Assembly (NCBI GenBank): GCA_046343415.1
Contig: JBKDNL010000134.1
Location: 1-35,634, forward strand
Direction: 5' to 3'
DNA from: JALHMQ01 sp020248785
GTDB lineage: Bacteria > Pseudomonadota > Gammaproteobacteria > Burkholderiales > Burkholderiaceae_F
DNA length: 35,634 nucleotides
Under the pieces are notes generated by a model that was not told the origin of the DNA, made no database searches, and saw only the letters and a list, made by a program, of their open reading frames with translations. The first letter of the stretch is position 1. Each line of letters starts with the position of its first letter. Position numbers and translations under genes: made by a program. Positions 24,021-34,083 of the stretch are shown here, in pieces.

Positions 24021-24762
24021 GGAGCCTCGCCGAGGCGGGCGCTTGCTTGGTGCGGTGCCGCTGCTGCTCGCCTGCGCCATGGCCGTCGCGCAGCCAGCGG
24101 ATCAAGCGGTGGCCAAGGGTGCGTGCCCGGCTCAGCAGCCGTGGCCGCCAAGGATTACGCTGGAGTACACCGTGGTCGCCAGCCGCAGCGGCCTGACGCT
24201 GGACGGCGAAACCACATTGCAGTTTCGTAGCGATGGCGCTGACTACGCGCTGAGTTCTTCGACGCGCTCGCTCCTGTACGGCATGCGCCAGGATTCGCGC
24301 GGTACCGTGCAGGGCCGCGCGCTGCGGCCAAGCGAGTACACCGAGCAAAGACAGGGCCGCGCGTCGACCACGACGACCCTCGACTGGTCCGCGGGCACCG
24401 TGCGCTTCAGCGCAGCAGCAGATGCACCGGGCACCATCGCGCCTCTGATGCAGGACCGGCTCAGCGTGCTGCTGCAGCTGAGTGAGCGTGCGCAGCACCA
24501 GCGCGATGGCGACGTGGTGCTGCCGGTGGCCGGTGTTCGCAGCATCGCTTCCTACCGCTTCGAGCGCCACGGGACCGAACGCGTATCGGTGCCCGCCGGC
24601 AGCTTCGATACCGTGCGCTTAGTCAGGCGCGACACCAAGCGCGATGAAGCGCTCGAGCTGTGGCTTGCCCCCGCCAACTGTTGGCTGCCGGTGAAGATGC
24701 GCTTCACCGATGATCGGGGCTTGATCGTCGAGAACCAACTGCGCAGCGCGTCGTTCGAGTAG
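24010..24762 (+). CDS. DUF3108 exported protein, tandem paralogue
   Basis: A 250-residue protein with signal peptide (GRLLGAVPLLLACAMAVA, cleavage near AVAQP) and a DUF3108 domain (ITLEYTVVASRSGLTLDGET, then ELWLAPANCWLPVKMRFTDD). The C-terminal half parallels the end of the upstream gene, so the two are tandem paralogues, one anchored and one exported. The start appears to be TTG at 24010, overlapping the upstream stop by 11 bp; no later start would keep the signal peptide. The 242-bp gap that follows holds no gene and no promoter I can call with confidence. Confidence 0.78.
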   Translation: MSSEEPRRGGRLLGAVPLLLACAMAVAQPADQAVAKGACPAQQPWPPRITLEYTVVASRSGLTLDGETTLQFRSDGADYALSSSTRSLLYGMRQDSRGTVQGRALRPSEYTEQRQGRASTTTTLDWSAGTVRFSAAADAPGTIAPLMQDRLSVLLQLSERAQHQRDGDVVLPVAGVRSIASYRFERHGTERVSVPAGSFDTVRLVRRDTKRDEALELWLAPANCWLPVKMRFTDDRGLIVENQLRSASFE

Positions 24763-25004
24763 TCCAATTGTCCGCGCGCCGGACCTGCGCCGCTCCCGCA
24801 GCATGCGAGGCCCACCAAGGGGGCCATCGCTCGTCCCCATGTCGCGCCGCAGGGACCACCGCCGTCGGTTTGCTGCACTGCGGGTTGGTCGTGGCGCTGT
24901 AACGGACGTAGCATCGCGCCTTAGTGGCTTGAAAGACAACAAGTTCAGCCACGCTCCGAGCCGGCGCCGCGCCCGCGGCGCTGAACACTGACTGGGGATG
25001 GACC

Positions 25005-28000
25005 ATGAACGCACCGATGAACCGGAGGCAGTTTTTCCGGATCTGTGCGGCAGGCATGGGCAGCTCTTCCGTCGTTGCGCTGGGCGTTTCGCCCGGAGCG
25101 GCCATGGCGGAAGTGCGCGCCTTCAAGCTGTCGCGCACCACCGAGACTCGTAGCACCTGCCCGTACTGCTCCGTCAGCTGCGGCGTGATCATGTACACGC
25201 TGGGCGACAAGGCCAAGAACGTCAAGAGCAGGATCATCCATATCGAGGGCGATCCGGATCATCCGGTCAACCGGGGCACGCTGTGCCCGAAGGGCGCCGG
25301 CCTGCTGGACTTCGTCCACTCGCCCAATCGCCTGACGCATCCCGAGGTGCGCGAGCCAGGCTCCAAGGAGTGGAAGAAGATCTCCTGGGACGAGGCGATG
25401 ACCCGCATCGCCAAGCATATGAAGGCCGATCGCGACGCCAACTTCGTCGAGACCAACGACAAGGGTGTCACGGTCAACCGCTGGAACACGACGGGCCTTC
25501 TTGTCTCCAGCGCCAGCTCCAACGAGTCCGGCTATCTCACCGTGAAGATGGCGCGTGGCTTGGGGATGGTGGCGCTCGACACCCAGGCGCGCATCTGACA
25601 CGCCCCGACGGTGGCCAGTCTGGCCCCGACGTTTGGGCGCGGTGCGATGACCAACCACTGGGTTGACATCAAGAACGCCGATCTCGTTCTCATCATGGGC
25701 GGCAATGCCGCCGAGGCGCATCCCTGTGGCTTCAAGTGGGTCACCGAGGCGATCGAGCATCGCAAGGCCAAGCTCGTCGTGGTGGACCCACGCTTCACTC
25801 GCTCGGCCGCCATCGCCGATTACTACGCGCCGATCCGCGTGGGCAGTGATATCGCCTTCCTTGGCGGTGTCATCAACTACCTCGTGCAGAACAACAAGGT
25901 CCACCTGGACTACGTGAAGGCGTACACCAACGCGCCCTTCATCATCCGCGAGGACTTCAAGTTCGACGATGGCCTGTTCTCTGGCTACAACGAGGACAAG
26001 CGCAGCTACGACCGCACCACCTGGGCCTACGAGCTGGACAAAGACGGCTACGCCAAGATCGACGAGATGCTCGAGGATCCGCGCTGCGTGTACCAGCTGA
26101 TGAAGACCCACTTCAGCCGCTACACGCCGGAGATGGTCGAGAAGGTCTGCGGCACGCCAAAGGACCAGTTCCTGAAGGTGGCCGAGATGATCGGCAGCAC
26201 GGCAACGCCCGACCGGGTGATGACGATCTGCTACGCGCTCGGCTGGACGCAGCACTCGCACGGCTCGCAGAACATCCGCACCATGGCGATGATCCAGCTG
26301 CTGCTGGGCAACATCGGCCGGCCGGGCGGCGGTGTGAACGCGCTGCGTGGTCATGCCAACGTGCAGGGCATCACCGACCAGTGCGCCTACTCCGAGGTGC
26401 TGCCCGGGTATCTGTCGGCGCCGACCGACGCCGACGACACCCAGGAGAAGTACATCACGGCACGCACGCCCAAGTCGCTGCGGCCGAACCAGATGAACTT
26501 CGGCCAGAACTTCGCAAAATGGCACGTCAGCCAGCAAAAGGCGTTCTACGGCAACGCGGCGACCAAGGACAACAACTTCGCCTACGACTGGCTGCCCAAG
26601 CGCGACGGTGCCTATGACGTGCTGGCGATGTTCGAGCGCATGCACCAGGGCCGCATGAACGGCTTCATCTTCCAGGGCTTCAACCCCCTGGCGGCGCTGC
26701 CGAACAAGAAGAAGGTCAGCGCGGCGATGTCGAAGCTCAAGTACATGGTCGTGATCGACCCGCTGCGCACGGAGACCAGCGAGTTCTGGAAGCACTACGG
26801 CGAGCTGAACAACGTCAAGCCCGAGGAGATCCAGACCGAGGTGTTCCGGCTGCCGGCGTCGTCGTTCGCCGAGGATGCGGGCACGTTCACCAGCTCGGGC
26901 CGCGTCATCCAGTGGCACTGGGCGGGCCAGGATCCTCCGGGTGATGCCAAGACCGACCGCGAGATCATCGGCACGCTGTTCACCGGGATCCGCGACATGT
27001 ACCGCAAGGACGGCGGCAAGCTGCCCGAGCCGGTCCTGAGCCTCACCTGGGCCTACGCGATCGCGACCAATCCGTCGCCCGAGGAAGTGCTGCGCGAAAT
27101 TTCCGGGCGCGCCATCACTGACGTGGTGGATCCGAAGGACAAGACCAGGGTGCTGGCGGCCGCGGGCCAGCAACTAGCCGGCTTTGGCCAGTTGCAGGAC
27201 GATGGCTCTACGGCCTGCGGCAACTGGATCTACTCGGGCGTGTGGTCGCAGGCCGGCAATCTCTCGCAACGGCGCGACACCGCGGATCCCGGCGGCATGG
27301 GCAACAACCTCACCTGGGGCTTTGCCTGGCCGGCCAACCGTCGCGTGCTCTACAACCGCGCCAACACCGATCCGAAAACCGGTGCGCCCTGGGACGCGCG
27401 ACGCGGCGCGATCCGCTGGACCGGCACGGCCTGGGCGGGCATCGATATTCCCGACATTCGTCCTGACCTCGGTCCCGACAGCGGTGCCGGTCCGTTCATC
27501 ATGACCGCCGAAGGCGTGGGCCGGCTGTTCTCGCTGGGCGGCATGGCCGAGGGGCCGTTCCCCGAGCACTACGAGCCCTTCGAGTCGCCGCTGGGCTACA
27601 ACCCCATGCACCCGAAGAACCCGAAGGCCACGTCCAATCCGGCGGCCCGCGTGTTCAAGGGCGACATGGCCGCCTTCGGCAAGAAGGACGAGTTCCCCTA
27701 TGCGGCGACCACTTATCGCCTGACGGAGCACTTCCACTTCTGGACCAAGAACGCCTACTCGAGCGCCATCGTGCAGCCCTCGCCGTTCGTTGAGATCAGC
27801 GAAGACCTGGCGAAGGAGAAGGGCATTCGCAACGGCGATCTGGTCAAGGTGCGCAGCAACCGCGGCGAACTGAAGGCCAAGTGTGTCGTCACCAAGCGCA
27901 TGTCGGTCCTGAACTGCGACGGCAAGACGGTGCACACGGTGGGCATTCCGATCCACTGGGGCTTCGTCGGCGTGGCCAAGGACGGCTACCTCGCCAACAA

Positions 28001-28079
28001 CCTGACGCCCTACGTCGGTGATGCGAACTCGCAGACGCCGGAATACAAGGCGTTCCTGGTCAACATCGAGAAAGCCTGA
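25005..28079 (+). CDS. fdnG: Formate dehydrogenase-N alpha subunit, selenoprotein
   Basis: A 1024-residue periplasmic molybdo/tungsto-bis-MGD formate dehydrogenase, if the in-frame TGA at 25596-25598 is read as selenocysteine (residue 198). RI-U-HARTVASLAPTFGRG matches the active site of E. coli FdnG closely, and the frame continues unbroken to 28079. A Tat signal (NRRQFFR, residues 6-12) and a [4Fe-4S] motif with C52, C55, C59 and C94 precede it. GGAMTNHW-like and MGGNAAEAHPCGFKW stretches follow. The product oxidises formate and passes electrons to FdnH. It leads the fdnGHI operon, and fdhE and the selenocysteine machinery lie downstream. It is not a pseudogene. Confidence 0.95.
25599..25638 (+). 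promoter_or_regulatory. SECIS-like hairpin for UGA recoding
   Basis: Directly after the UGA, GCCC (25602-25605) can pair with GGGC (25635-25638) and GGCCA (25613-25617) with TGGCC (25621-25625), leaving a GUC apical loop about 20 nt from the UGA. Position, a short upper stem and a G-U containing loop agree with bacterial SECIS elements recognised by SelB. SelB is encoded in the same cluster. Confidence 0.75.
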
Positions 28080-28090
28080 GGAGAACCGCA

Positions 28091-28972
28091 ATGACCATGC
28101 AATCGCTGTCGGTCGAGCGGCGCTCCTCGACCACTACGCCATCGCCGTCGGTGCGCGTGGCGGCCGAGCCGGTCGCCAAGCTGATCGACATTTCCAAGTG
28201 CATCGGCTGCAAGGCCTGCCAGGTCGCGTGCATGCAGTGGAACGACCTGCGCGACGACGTCGGCACCACCGTGGGCGTGTACGACAACCCGATCGATCTC
28301 ACCGATCAGTCGTGGACCGTCATGCGCTTTGCGGAGTACAAGAGCCCGGAGGGCAAGCTCGAGTGGCTGATCCGCAAGGACGGCTGCATGCACTGCGAGG
28401 ATCCGGGCTGCCTTAAAGCCTGCCCGGCCCCGGGTGCGATCGTCAAGTACGCCAACGGCATCGTCGACTTCATCTCGTCGAACTGCATCGGCTGCGGGTA
28501 CTGCGTGGCCGGCTGCCCGTTCAACATCCCGCGCATCAGCGAGAAGGACAACAAGGCCTACAAGTGCTCGCTGTGCTCGGACCGGGTGTCGGTCGGCCTC
28601 GAGCCGGCCTGCGTGAAGACCTGCCCTACGGGCGCGATCCAGTTCGGCGCCAAGACCGACATGGTCGCGCGCGCCAACAAGCGGGTCGGTGACCTGAAGG
28701 AGCGCGGCTACCAGCAGGCGGCACTGTACGACCCGGCGGGCGTCGGCGGGACGCACGTGATGTACGTCCTGCAGCACGGCGACAAGGCCAGTTTGTACAG
28801 CGGCCTGCCGCAGGATCCGACGATCAGTCCCTGGGTCAGCCTGTGGAAAGGCATCACCAAGCCATTGCTGTCCATCGGTCTTGGACTCGCGGTGCTCGGT
28901 GCCTTCTTCCACTACATCACGCGCGGTCCGAAGGAGGAGCACGCGGACAGCAAAGAAGGAGGGAAAGCATGA
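28091..28972 (+). CDS. fdnH: Formate dehydrogenase-N beta subunit, iron-sulfur
   Basis: A 293-residue electron-transfer subunit with four [4Fe-4S] clusters: CIGCKACQVAC (C37-C47), CMHCEDPGCLKACP, CIGCGYCVAGCP, and CSLCSDRV with ACVKTCP. A single C-terminal membrane helix (LLSIGLGLAVLGAFFHYI, about residues 258-275) anchors it, with the bulk in the periplasm next to FdnG. GAGGAG lies 6-11 nt upstream of the ATG. The stop overlaps fdnI by ATGA. It relays electrons from formate oxidation to the cytochrome subunit. Confidence 0.94.
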   Translation: MTMQSLSVERRSSTTTPSPSVRVAAEPVAKLIDISKCIGCKACQVACMQWNDLRDDVGTTVGVYDNPIDLTDQSWTVMRFAEYKSPEGKLEWLIRKDGCMHCEDPGCLKACPAPGAIVKYANGIVDFISSNCIGCGYCVAGCPFNIPRISEKDNKAYKCSLCSDRVSVGLEPACVKTCPTGAIQFGAKTDMVARANKRVGDLKERGYQQAALYDPAGVGGTHVMYVLQHGDKASLYSGLPQDPTISPWVSLWKGITKPLLSIGLGLAVLGAFFHYITRGPKEEHADSKEGGKA

Positions 28973-29655
28973 GCGCCGGCTCGCAACACGTCGTCCTGAA
29001 GAGCGGCGAGGTCCCGCGCTACTCGTCGACCGAGCGGGTGGTCCACTGGACCGTGGCCATCACGTTCATCCTGCTGGCCGCCAGCGGACTGGCGCTGTTC
29101 CATCCGGCGTTCTGGTTCTTGACCGGCCTGCTGGGCGGCGGCACCTGGACGCGGATCCTGCACCCGTTCATCGGGCTGGTGATGTTCGTCGCGTTCGCGT
29201 GGATGGCGATCAAGTACTGGAAGGACAACGTCATCCGGTCCTACGACCGCGAATGGCAGAAGCGCCTTTCGGACGTGATCAACAACCGCGATCACAACCT
29301 GCCCGAGATCGACAAGTACAACATCGGGCAGAAGCAGCTGTTCTGGACCATGGTGATCACCATGGTCCTGCTGCTGCTCTCGGGCCTGGTGCTGTGGCGC
29401 GACACCGTGTTCGCCTTCCCCGTGACCATGGTGCGGGTCTCCGCCGTGGTGCATGCGCTGGCGGCGTTCGTGCTGATCCTCGGCATCGTCGTCCACTTCT
29501 ACTCGGCGATCTTCTGGGTCAAGGGCAGCATGCGGGCGATGACGCGCGGCACGGTGTCGCACGGCTGGGCCAGGCACCATCATCCGCTGTGGTACCGCCG
29601 CGTGACTGGACAGGCCAGCGGGCAGATCGCCAGCAAGGGCAGCGCGGCCGAGTAG
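28969..29655 (+). CDS. fdnI: Formate dehydrogenase-N gamma subunit, cytochrome b556
   Basis: A 228-residue inner-membrane diheme cytochrome b with four helices (starting VVHWTVAITFILLAASG, FIGLVMFVAFAWMAIKYW, FWTMVITMVLLLLSGLVLW, VVHALAAFVLILGIVVHFYS). Histidines in VVHW, LHPF, VVHA and VVHF are the likely heme ligands. It passes electrons to the quinone pool, generating proton-motive force. The ATG at 28969 is chosen for the ATGA overlap with fdnH and GGAGG about 8 nt upstream. An intrinsic terminator follows 22 bp after its stop. Confidence 0.93.
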   Translation: MSAGSQHVVLKSGEVPRYSSTERVVHWTVAITFILLAASGLALFHPAFWFLTGLLGGGTWTRILHPFIGLVMFVAFAWMAIKYWKDNVIRSYDREWQKRLSDVINNRDHNLPEIDKYNIGQKQLFWTMVITMVLLLLSGLVLWRDTVFAFPVTMVRVSAVVHALAAFVLILGIVVHFYSAIFWVKGSMRAMTRGTVSHGWARHHHPLWYRRVTGQASGQIASKGSAAE

Positions 29656-29677
29656 GCGGCGCTGCGCGAGTGACAAT

Positions 29678-29712
29678 GGCGGCTCGGAGGTTTCCGTGCC
29701 GCCTTTTTGTTT
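29678..29712 (+). terminator. Intrinsic terminator after fdnI
   Basis: GGCGGC (29678-29683) pairs with GCCGCC (29698-29703), extended by CGG (29685-29687) with CCG (29694-29696), and is followed by TTTTTGTTTGTT. This is a textbook intrinsic terminator. It separates the structural fdnGHI genes from fdhE and the sel genes, so the latter need readthrough or their own promoter. Confidence 0.85.
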
Positions 29713-29734
29713 GTTGTGAGAGCGCAGGCAGACG

Positions 29735-30688
29735 ATGCCCACTCCGATCATCACCGACGGCACCATGGAGCGCGTGGTCGCGGCACCGCGCGTCGTGCTG
29801 CCGGACCCGAGCGCCCTGTTTGCCGAGCGCGCGAGCCGCTTCGCGCAGCTGGCGCAGGGCCATCCGATGGCCGAGTATCTGCAGTTGATGGCCGCCGTCG
29901 TGCACGCGCAGCATGCGGTGATCTGGCGCCGCACGGCGCTGCCGGTGCCCGCGGCCGCGCTGGACCAAAGCCGCGACTACGGCATGCCTCCGCTGTCCGC
30001 ACTCAGCCATCCGCGCGACGCGCAGTGGCGCAGCGACCTGGCCGACCTGGTGGACGCGCTGGCAGCCGATCCGCGCGCCGCCGCTGCCTGCGCGCGCCTG
30101 CGCGGCCTCGATGCGGGAGCGCTGGAGGCGCAGGCCGACCGCGTGCTCGCCGGGCAGACCCTGGATGCAGACGCCGCGCAGGTGCCGTTCATCGGCGCCG
30201 CGCTGCAGGTCTACTTCACGCGCGCCGCGGCGGCGCTCGATGTGAACACCGTGAAGAACTTCGACGTGCCCACCGTGTGCCCCGTGTGCGCCACGCGGCC
30301 GGTGGCCAGCATCGTGCGTGTCGGTGGCGACCGCAACAACCTGCGCTATCTCGCCTGTGCGCTGTGCAACACCGAGTGGAACGTCGCGCGTATCAAGTGC
30401 TCGGCCTGTGAGGACGACAGGGGCGTGCACTATCTTTCGCTCACCGGTGTCGACAGCGTGCAGACCGATGACGCCGCCGCCATCAACACCGCCGGCGCCG
30501 AGGCGGCACGCAAGGCCGAGGCCTGCGACGAGTGCAGGTCGTACCTGAAGATCTTCTATCAGGAAAAGGACGCCTACGTTGATGTGCAGGCCGATGATCT
30601 CGCCTCGCTGTCGCTCGATCTCTTGGTCGACGAGCGCGGCTTCGGCCGCTCCGGGCCCAACCTGCTGATTCATCCAGGATCCGGTTAG
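29735..30688 (+). CDS. fdhE: Formate dehydrogenase accessory protein FdhE
   Basis: A 317-residue cytoplasmic rubredoxin-like accessory protein needed for maturation of the Tat-exported formate dehydrogenase. The C-terminal half has repeated Cys pairs: CPVCATRP, CALCNTEW, CSACEDDRGVHYL and CDECRSYLKIFYQEKD, which bind iron and are typical of FdhE. The N-terminal half is Ala-rich and more variable. It sits between the terminator and selA, with only 2 bp to selA. No fdhD (sulfur carrier) gene is in the window. Confidence 0.93.
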   Translation: MPTPIITDGTMERVVAAPRVVLPDPSALFAERASRFAQLAQGHPMAEYLQLMAAVVHAQHAVIWRRTALPVPAAALDQSRDYGMPPLSALSHPRDAQWRSDLADLVDALAADPRAAAACARLRGLDAGALEAQADRVLAGQTLDADAAQVPFIGAALQVYFTRAAAALDVNTVKNFDVPTVCPVCATRPVASIVRVGGDRNNLRYLACALCNTEWNVARIKCSACEDDRGVHYLSLTGVDSVQTDDAAAINTAGAEAARKAEACDECRSYLKIFYQEKDAYVDVQADDLASLSLDLLVDERGFGRSGPNLLIHPGSG

Positions 30689-30690
30689 CG

Positions 30691-32136
30691 ATGGCCAACG
30701 ACTTGACTCTGCCCGGTGCGGGTGAGGCAAGCGGTGACGGCAATCCGGCTACCGCACTCGCCCGTCTGCCGGCGATCGACAAGCTGCTGGCGCGGCCGGC
30801 ACTGGCGGATCTGGTGCAGCAGTGGGGCCAGGCGCTGGTCAAGCATGCCGCGCAGGACGAACTCGCCGCGCAGCGCGGGCTGCTGAAGGCGGGCCAGCCG
30901 TTTCCGGCCAGCACCGCGCTCGACGCCGCGGTCATCGCGCGCGTGCAGGCGCTGCGCACGCCGAACCTCAAGCCGGTCATCAATCTCACCGGCACCGTGA
31001 TCCATACCAACCTCGGTCGCTCGCTGCTGGCCGACGAGGCCATCGAGGCCGTGGCGCAGGCGATGCGCAGCTACGCCGCGCTGGAGTACGACCTCGCGGG
31101 TGGCGAGCGCGGCGACCGCGACACGATCGTCGAGGGCCTGTTGTGCGAGCTGACCGGCGCCGAAGCGGCCACAGTGGTCAACAACAACGCGGCGGCGGTG
31201 GTCCTGGGCCTGGCCGCGCTCGCGGCGCGCAAGCAAGTGCTGATCTCGCGCGGCGAGCTGATCGAGATTGGCGGCAGCTTCCGCATGCCCGACATCATGA
31301 CCACGGCTGGCTGCAAGCTGGTCGAGGTGGGCACCACGAACCGGACGCACGCCAAGGACTTCGAGGCCGCGCTGGGGCCGAAGAGCGGGCTGATCGTCAA
31401 GGCGCACTGGTCGAACTACGCGATCACCGGGTTCACAGCGAGCGTGGATGACGCCACGCTGGCGGCCATCGCGCACCGCCATGGCGTGCCGTACATGGTC
31501 GATCTTGGCGCGGGCGCGCTGATCGACCTGTCCAGGCTCGGCTTGCCGCGCGAGCCGATGCCGCAGGAGTCATTGGCCGCTGGCGCGGACGTCGTCACCT
31601 TTTCCGGCGACAAGCTGCTCGGCGGACCGCAGGCGGGCATCCTGGTCGGCGCCAAGGCTGCGATCGCGCGCATCAAGAAGCATCCGCTCAAGCGCGCATT
31701 GCGCCTGTCAAAACTCACGCTCGCTGCGCTTGAGGCGACGCTGCGCATCTATGTCTCCGCGCACCGGGTGCCCGAGCGCCTGCCCAGCTTGCGACTGCTC
31801 ACGCGCAGCGCGGCCGAGGTGCGCGCCGCGTGCGAGCGGCTGCTGCCGGCACTTGCATCGTTCGCCGGCACGCCCTTCACGGCCCGCGTGGCGCCCTGCG
31901 CCAGCCAGATCGGCTCCGGCAGCCTGCCGGTCGAGCGCCTGGCCTCCAGCGCGATCGTGCTCGCGCCCGTCAATGCCAAGGAGGCAGGGCGCGCACTCGA
32001 TGCGCTGAGCCGCCGCCTACGCAGTCTCCCGGTGCCGGTGATCGGCCGTGTGCACGACGGCGCGCTCTGGCTCGACCTGCGCTGCCTGATCGACGAGGCG
32101 CAGCTGGCGCGCCAGTTGGAGCAGGCGCCATGCTGA
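30691..32136 (+). CDS. selA: L-seryl-tRNA(Sec) selenium transferase
   Basis: A 481-residue PLP enzyme that converts Ser-tRNA(Sec) to Sec-tRNA(Sec) with selenophosphate. The N-terminal tRNA-binding region (LPAIDKLLARPAL) and NLTGTVIHTNLGRSLLADEA are followed by NNNAAAVVL. The PLP-Lys lies in FSGDKLLGGPQAG (about K308), and all are family hallmarks. It is translationally linked to selB, whose start lies within its last codons. Length is near that of E. coli SelA (about 460). No selD gene is in the window, so selenophosphate must come from elsewhere. Confidence 0.95.
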   Translation: MANDLTLPGAGEASGDGNPATALARLPAIDKLLARPALADLVQQWGQALVKHAAQDELAAQRGLLKAGQPFPASTALDAAVIARVQALRTPNLKPVINLTGTVIHTNLGRSLLADEAIEAVAQAMRSYAALEYDLAGGERGDRDTIVEGLLCELTGAEAATVVNNNAAAVVLGLAALAARKQVLISRGELIEIGGSFRMPDIMTTAGCKLVEVGTTNRTHAKDFEAALGPKSGLIVKAHWSNYAITGFTASVDDATLAAIAHRHGVPYMVDLGAGALIDLSRLGLPREPMPQESLAAGADVVTFSGDKLLGGPQAGILVGAKAAIARIKKHPLKRALRLSKLTLAALEATLRIYVSAHRVPERLPSLRLLTRSAAEVRAACERLLPALASFAGTPFTARVAPCASQIGSGSLPVERLASSAIVLAPVNAKEAGRALDALSRRLRSLPVPVIGRVHDGALWLDLRCLIDEAQLARQLEQAPC

Positions 32137-34052
32137 TCGGCACCGCCGGCCATATCGACCACGGCAAGACCTCGCTGGTCAAGCGGCTCACCGGCCGCAA
32201 CACCGACCGCCTGCCCGAAGAGATCAAGCGCGGCATTTCGATCGAGCTGGGCTACGCCTATATCCCCGCGGCCGACGCGCAGGTCGAGCCGCTTGGGTTC
32301 ATCGACGTGCCGGGCCATGAGCGCTTCGTTCACACGATGCTGGCCGGCGCCACCGGCATCGATCTCGCCCTGCTGGTGGTGGCGGCCGACGATGGCGTGA
32401 TGCCGCAGACCGAGGAGCACTTAGAGATCCTCAAGCTGCTCGGTGTGCGCGCGGGCGCCATCGCGCTCACCAAGGTGGACGCCGTGGCGCCGGAGCGCGT
32501 GGACGAGGTGGGGGAGCAACTGGCGCAGTGGCTGGCGCCCACCGTTGCCTGTGACTGGCCCGTCTTTGCCCTGTCCTCGCTGACAGGCGAGGGCGTGCAG
32601 GCATTGCAGGACTGGCTGCAGGCGCAGGCGGCGCGCTGGCCGCAGCGCCGCGCTGCCGGCCAGTTCCGCATGGCGGTCGATCGCGTGTTCTCGCTCGCGG
32701 GCGTGGGCACGATCGTGACCGGCACCGTGCATGCGGGCGGCGTTGCGGTGGGCGACGAAGTGCTGGTGCAGCCCTCGGGCCGCCGAGCGCGCGTGCGCTC
32801 GCTGCGCGCGCAGGACCGGCCGGCCGAGCGCGGCGTGGCGGGCCAGCGCTGCGCGCTGAACCTTGCCGCCATCGGGCGCGACGAGGTCGAGCGCGGCGAG
32901 TGGGTGCAAAGCGCCATGCTCGGCAATCTCACGCAGCGCCTGGATGCCATCATGGAGCGCACGCGCGCGACCGAGTTGCGCAGTGACACGATGGTTCATC
33001 TGCATCACGGCACGCTCGACGTCCTGGCCCACGTGGCCGTGCTGGACAACACCGACCCCGCCGCCGTGCTGGTGTCGCTGACCATCGTCGAGCCGGTGGC
33101 CGCCAGCGCGGGCGACCGGATCGTGCTGCGCGACGCACAGGCGCGCCACACGCTGGCCGGAGGTACGGTCGTGGACACCGCCGTGCCCGCGCGTGGTCGG
33201 CGCCGCCCGGAGCGACTCGCTCTGTTGCGCCAGCTCGCGGCGTTGCAGGCAAGCGATCGAGGCGCCGCGTTGCAGGCCCGGTTGCTGCACGGCCCCTGTG
33301 CCACGAGTGCGCTGAAAAGCGGTTGGAACCTGCGCGACGACGAGTTCGACCTGCTGCTCGCGGCCAGCGGCGCGCGGTGCGCCGCCGATCTCTTGTTCGA
33401 CGGCGCGCACTGGACCCGCCTGGCGGAGCAGGCGCGGCAGGCGACTGCCGCGACCCACGAGCGCGAGCCGGAGATGCCTGGCCTGGAGCAGCACCGGCTG
33501 CGCCGCATGGTGGCGCCGGCACTGCCGCAGGAGGCGATCACCACGCTGCTCGACGAGCTGATCGATGTCGGCACGCTTGTGCGCCGCGGTGCCTTCGTCG
33601 CGCTGCCATCGCACAAGGTCGAGCTGGCGCGCGACGAGCGCGTGCGCTGGGAGAAGATCAAGCCGCTCTTTATGGACAAGCGCTTCGAGCCGCCCCGGGT
33701 GCGCGACATCGCGCGCGACACGGGCATCGCCGAGACGGACGTACGCGCGCTGCTGCGGCGCGTCGCACGGGTGGGCGAGATCACGCTGGTGGCGCACGAT
33801 CACTTCTTCATCACCGACGCGGTGGCCGAGATAGCGGAAGTGGCCGGAGAGCTGGCGCGCACACATGGCGCCGCGCGTGCGGCCGAGTTCCGCGACCGCA
33901 TCGGCACCGGCCGCAAGCTGGCCATCCAGATCCTCGAGTTCTTCGACAAGGTGGGCTATACGCGACGCGTGCGTGACGATCACCTGCCGCGGCGGGCCAA
34001 TCCCTGGCGCGCACAGGCGGCGGCTCCGCCGCAGGAGCGCGCCGCAGCCTGA
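32130..34052 (+). CDS. selB: Selenocysteine-specific elongation factor
   Basis: A 640-residue GTPase that binds Sec-tRNA(Sec) and the SECIS hairpin. The G1 motif GHIDHGKTSL is near residues 6-15, then switch I GISIELGYAYI, G3 DVPGHERFVH and G4 TKVD. EF-Tu-like domains 2 and 3 follow, and the C-terminal winged-helix repeats run from about residue 400 (ending IQILEFFDKVGYTRRVRDDH). ATG 32130 overlaps the selA stop by 7 bp. It lies 31 bp upstream of its tRNA gene and in the same cluster as its target fdnG, which is a compact self-contained arrangement. Confidence 0.95.
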   Translation: MLIGTAGHIDHGKTSLVKRLTGRNTDRLPEEIKRGISIELGYAYIPAADAQVEPLGFIDVPGHERFVHTMLAGATGIDLALLVVAADDGVMPQTEEHLEILKLLGVRAGAIALTKVDAVAPERVDEVGEQLAQWLAPTVACDWPVFALSSLTGEGVQALQDWLQAQAARWPQRRAAGQFRMAVDRVFSLAGVGTIVTGTVHAGGVAVGDEVLVQPSGRRARVRSLRAQDRPAERGVAGQRCALNLAAIGRDEVERGEWVQSAMLGNLTQRLDAIMERTRATELRSDTMVHLHHGTLDVLAHVAVLDNTDPAAVLVSLTIVEPVAASAGDRIVLRDAQARHTLAGGTVVDTAVPARGRRRPERLALLRQLAALQASDRGAALQARLLHGPCATSALKSGWNLRDDEFDLLLAASGARCAADLLFDGAHWTRLAEQARQATAATHEREPEMPGLEQHRLRRMVAPALPQEAITTLLDELIDVGTLVRRGAFVALPSHKVELARDERVRWEKIKPLFMDKRFEPPRVRDIARDTGIAETDVRALLRRVARVGEITLVAHDHFFITDAVAEIAEVAGELARTHGAARAAEFRDRIGTGRKLAIQILEFFDKVGYTRRVRDDHLPRRANPWRAQAAAPPQERAAA

Positions 34053-34083
34053 GCAGAGGTAGCAGCAAGAACGTGAACGACGA

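Noticed and set aside
24763..25004. FNR or NarL sites upstream of fdnG as in E. coli
   Set aside because: I see no TTGAT-N4-ATCAA dyad or clear NarL heptamers in the gap.
25596..25598. Stop codon splitting fdnG, suggesting a pseudogene
   Set aside because: The codon is TGA at the known Sec position, the frame continues intact, and selA, selB and selC lie downstream.
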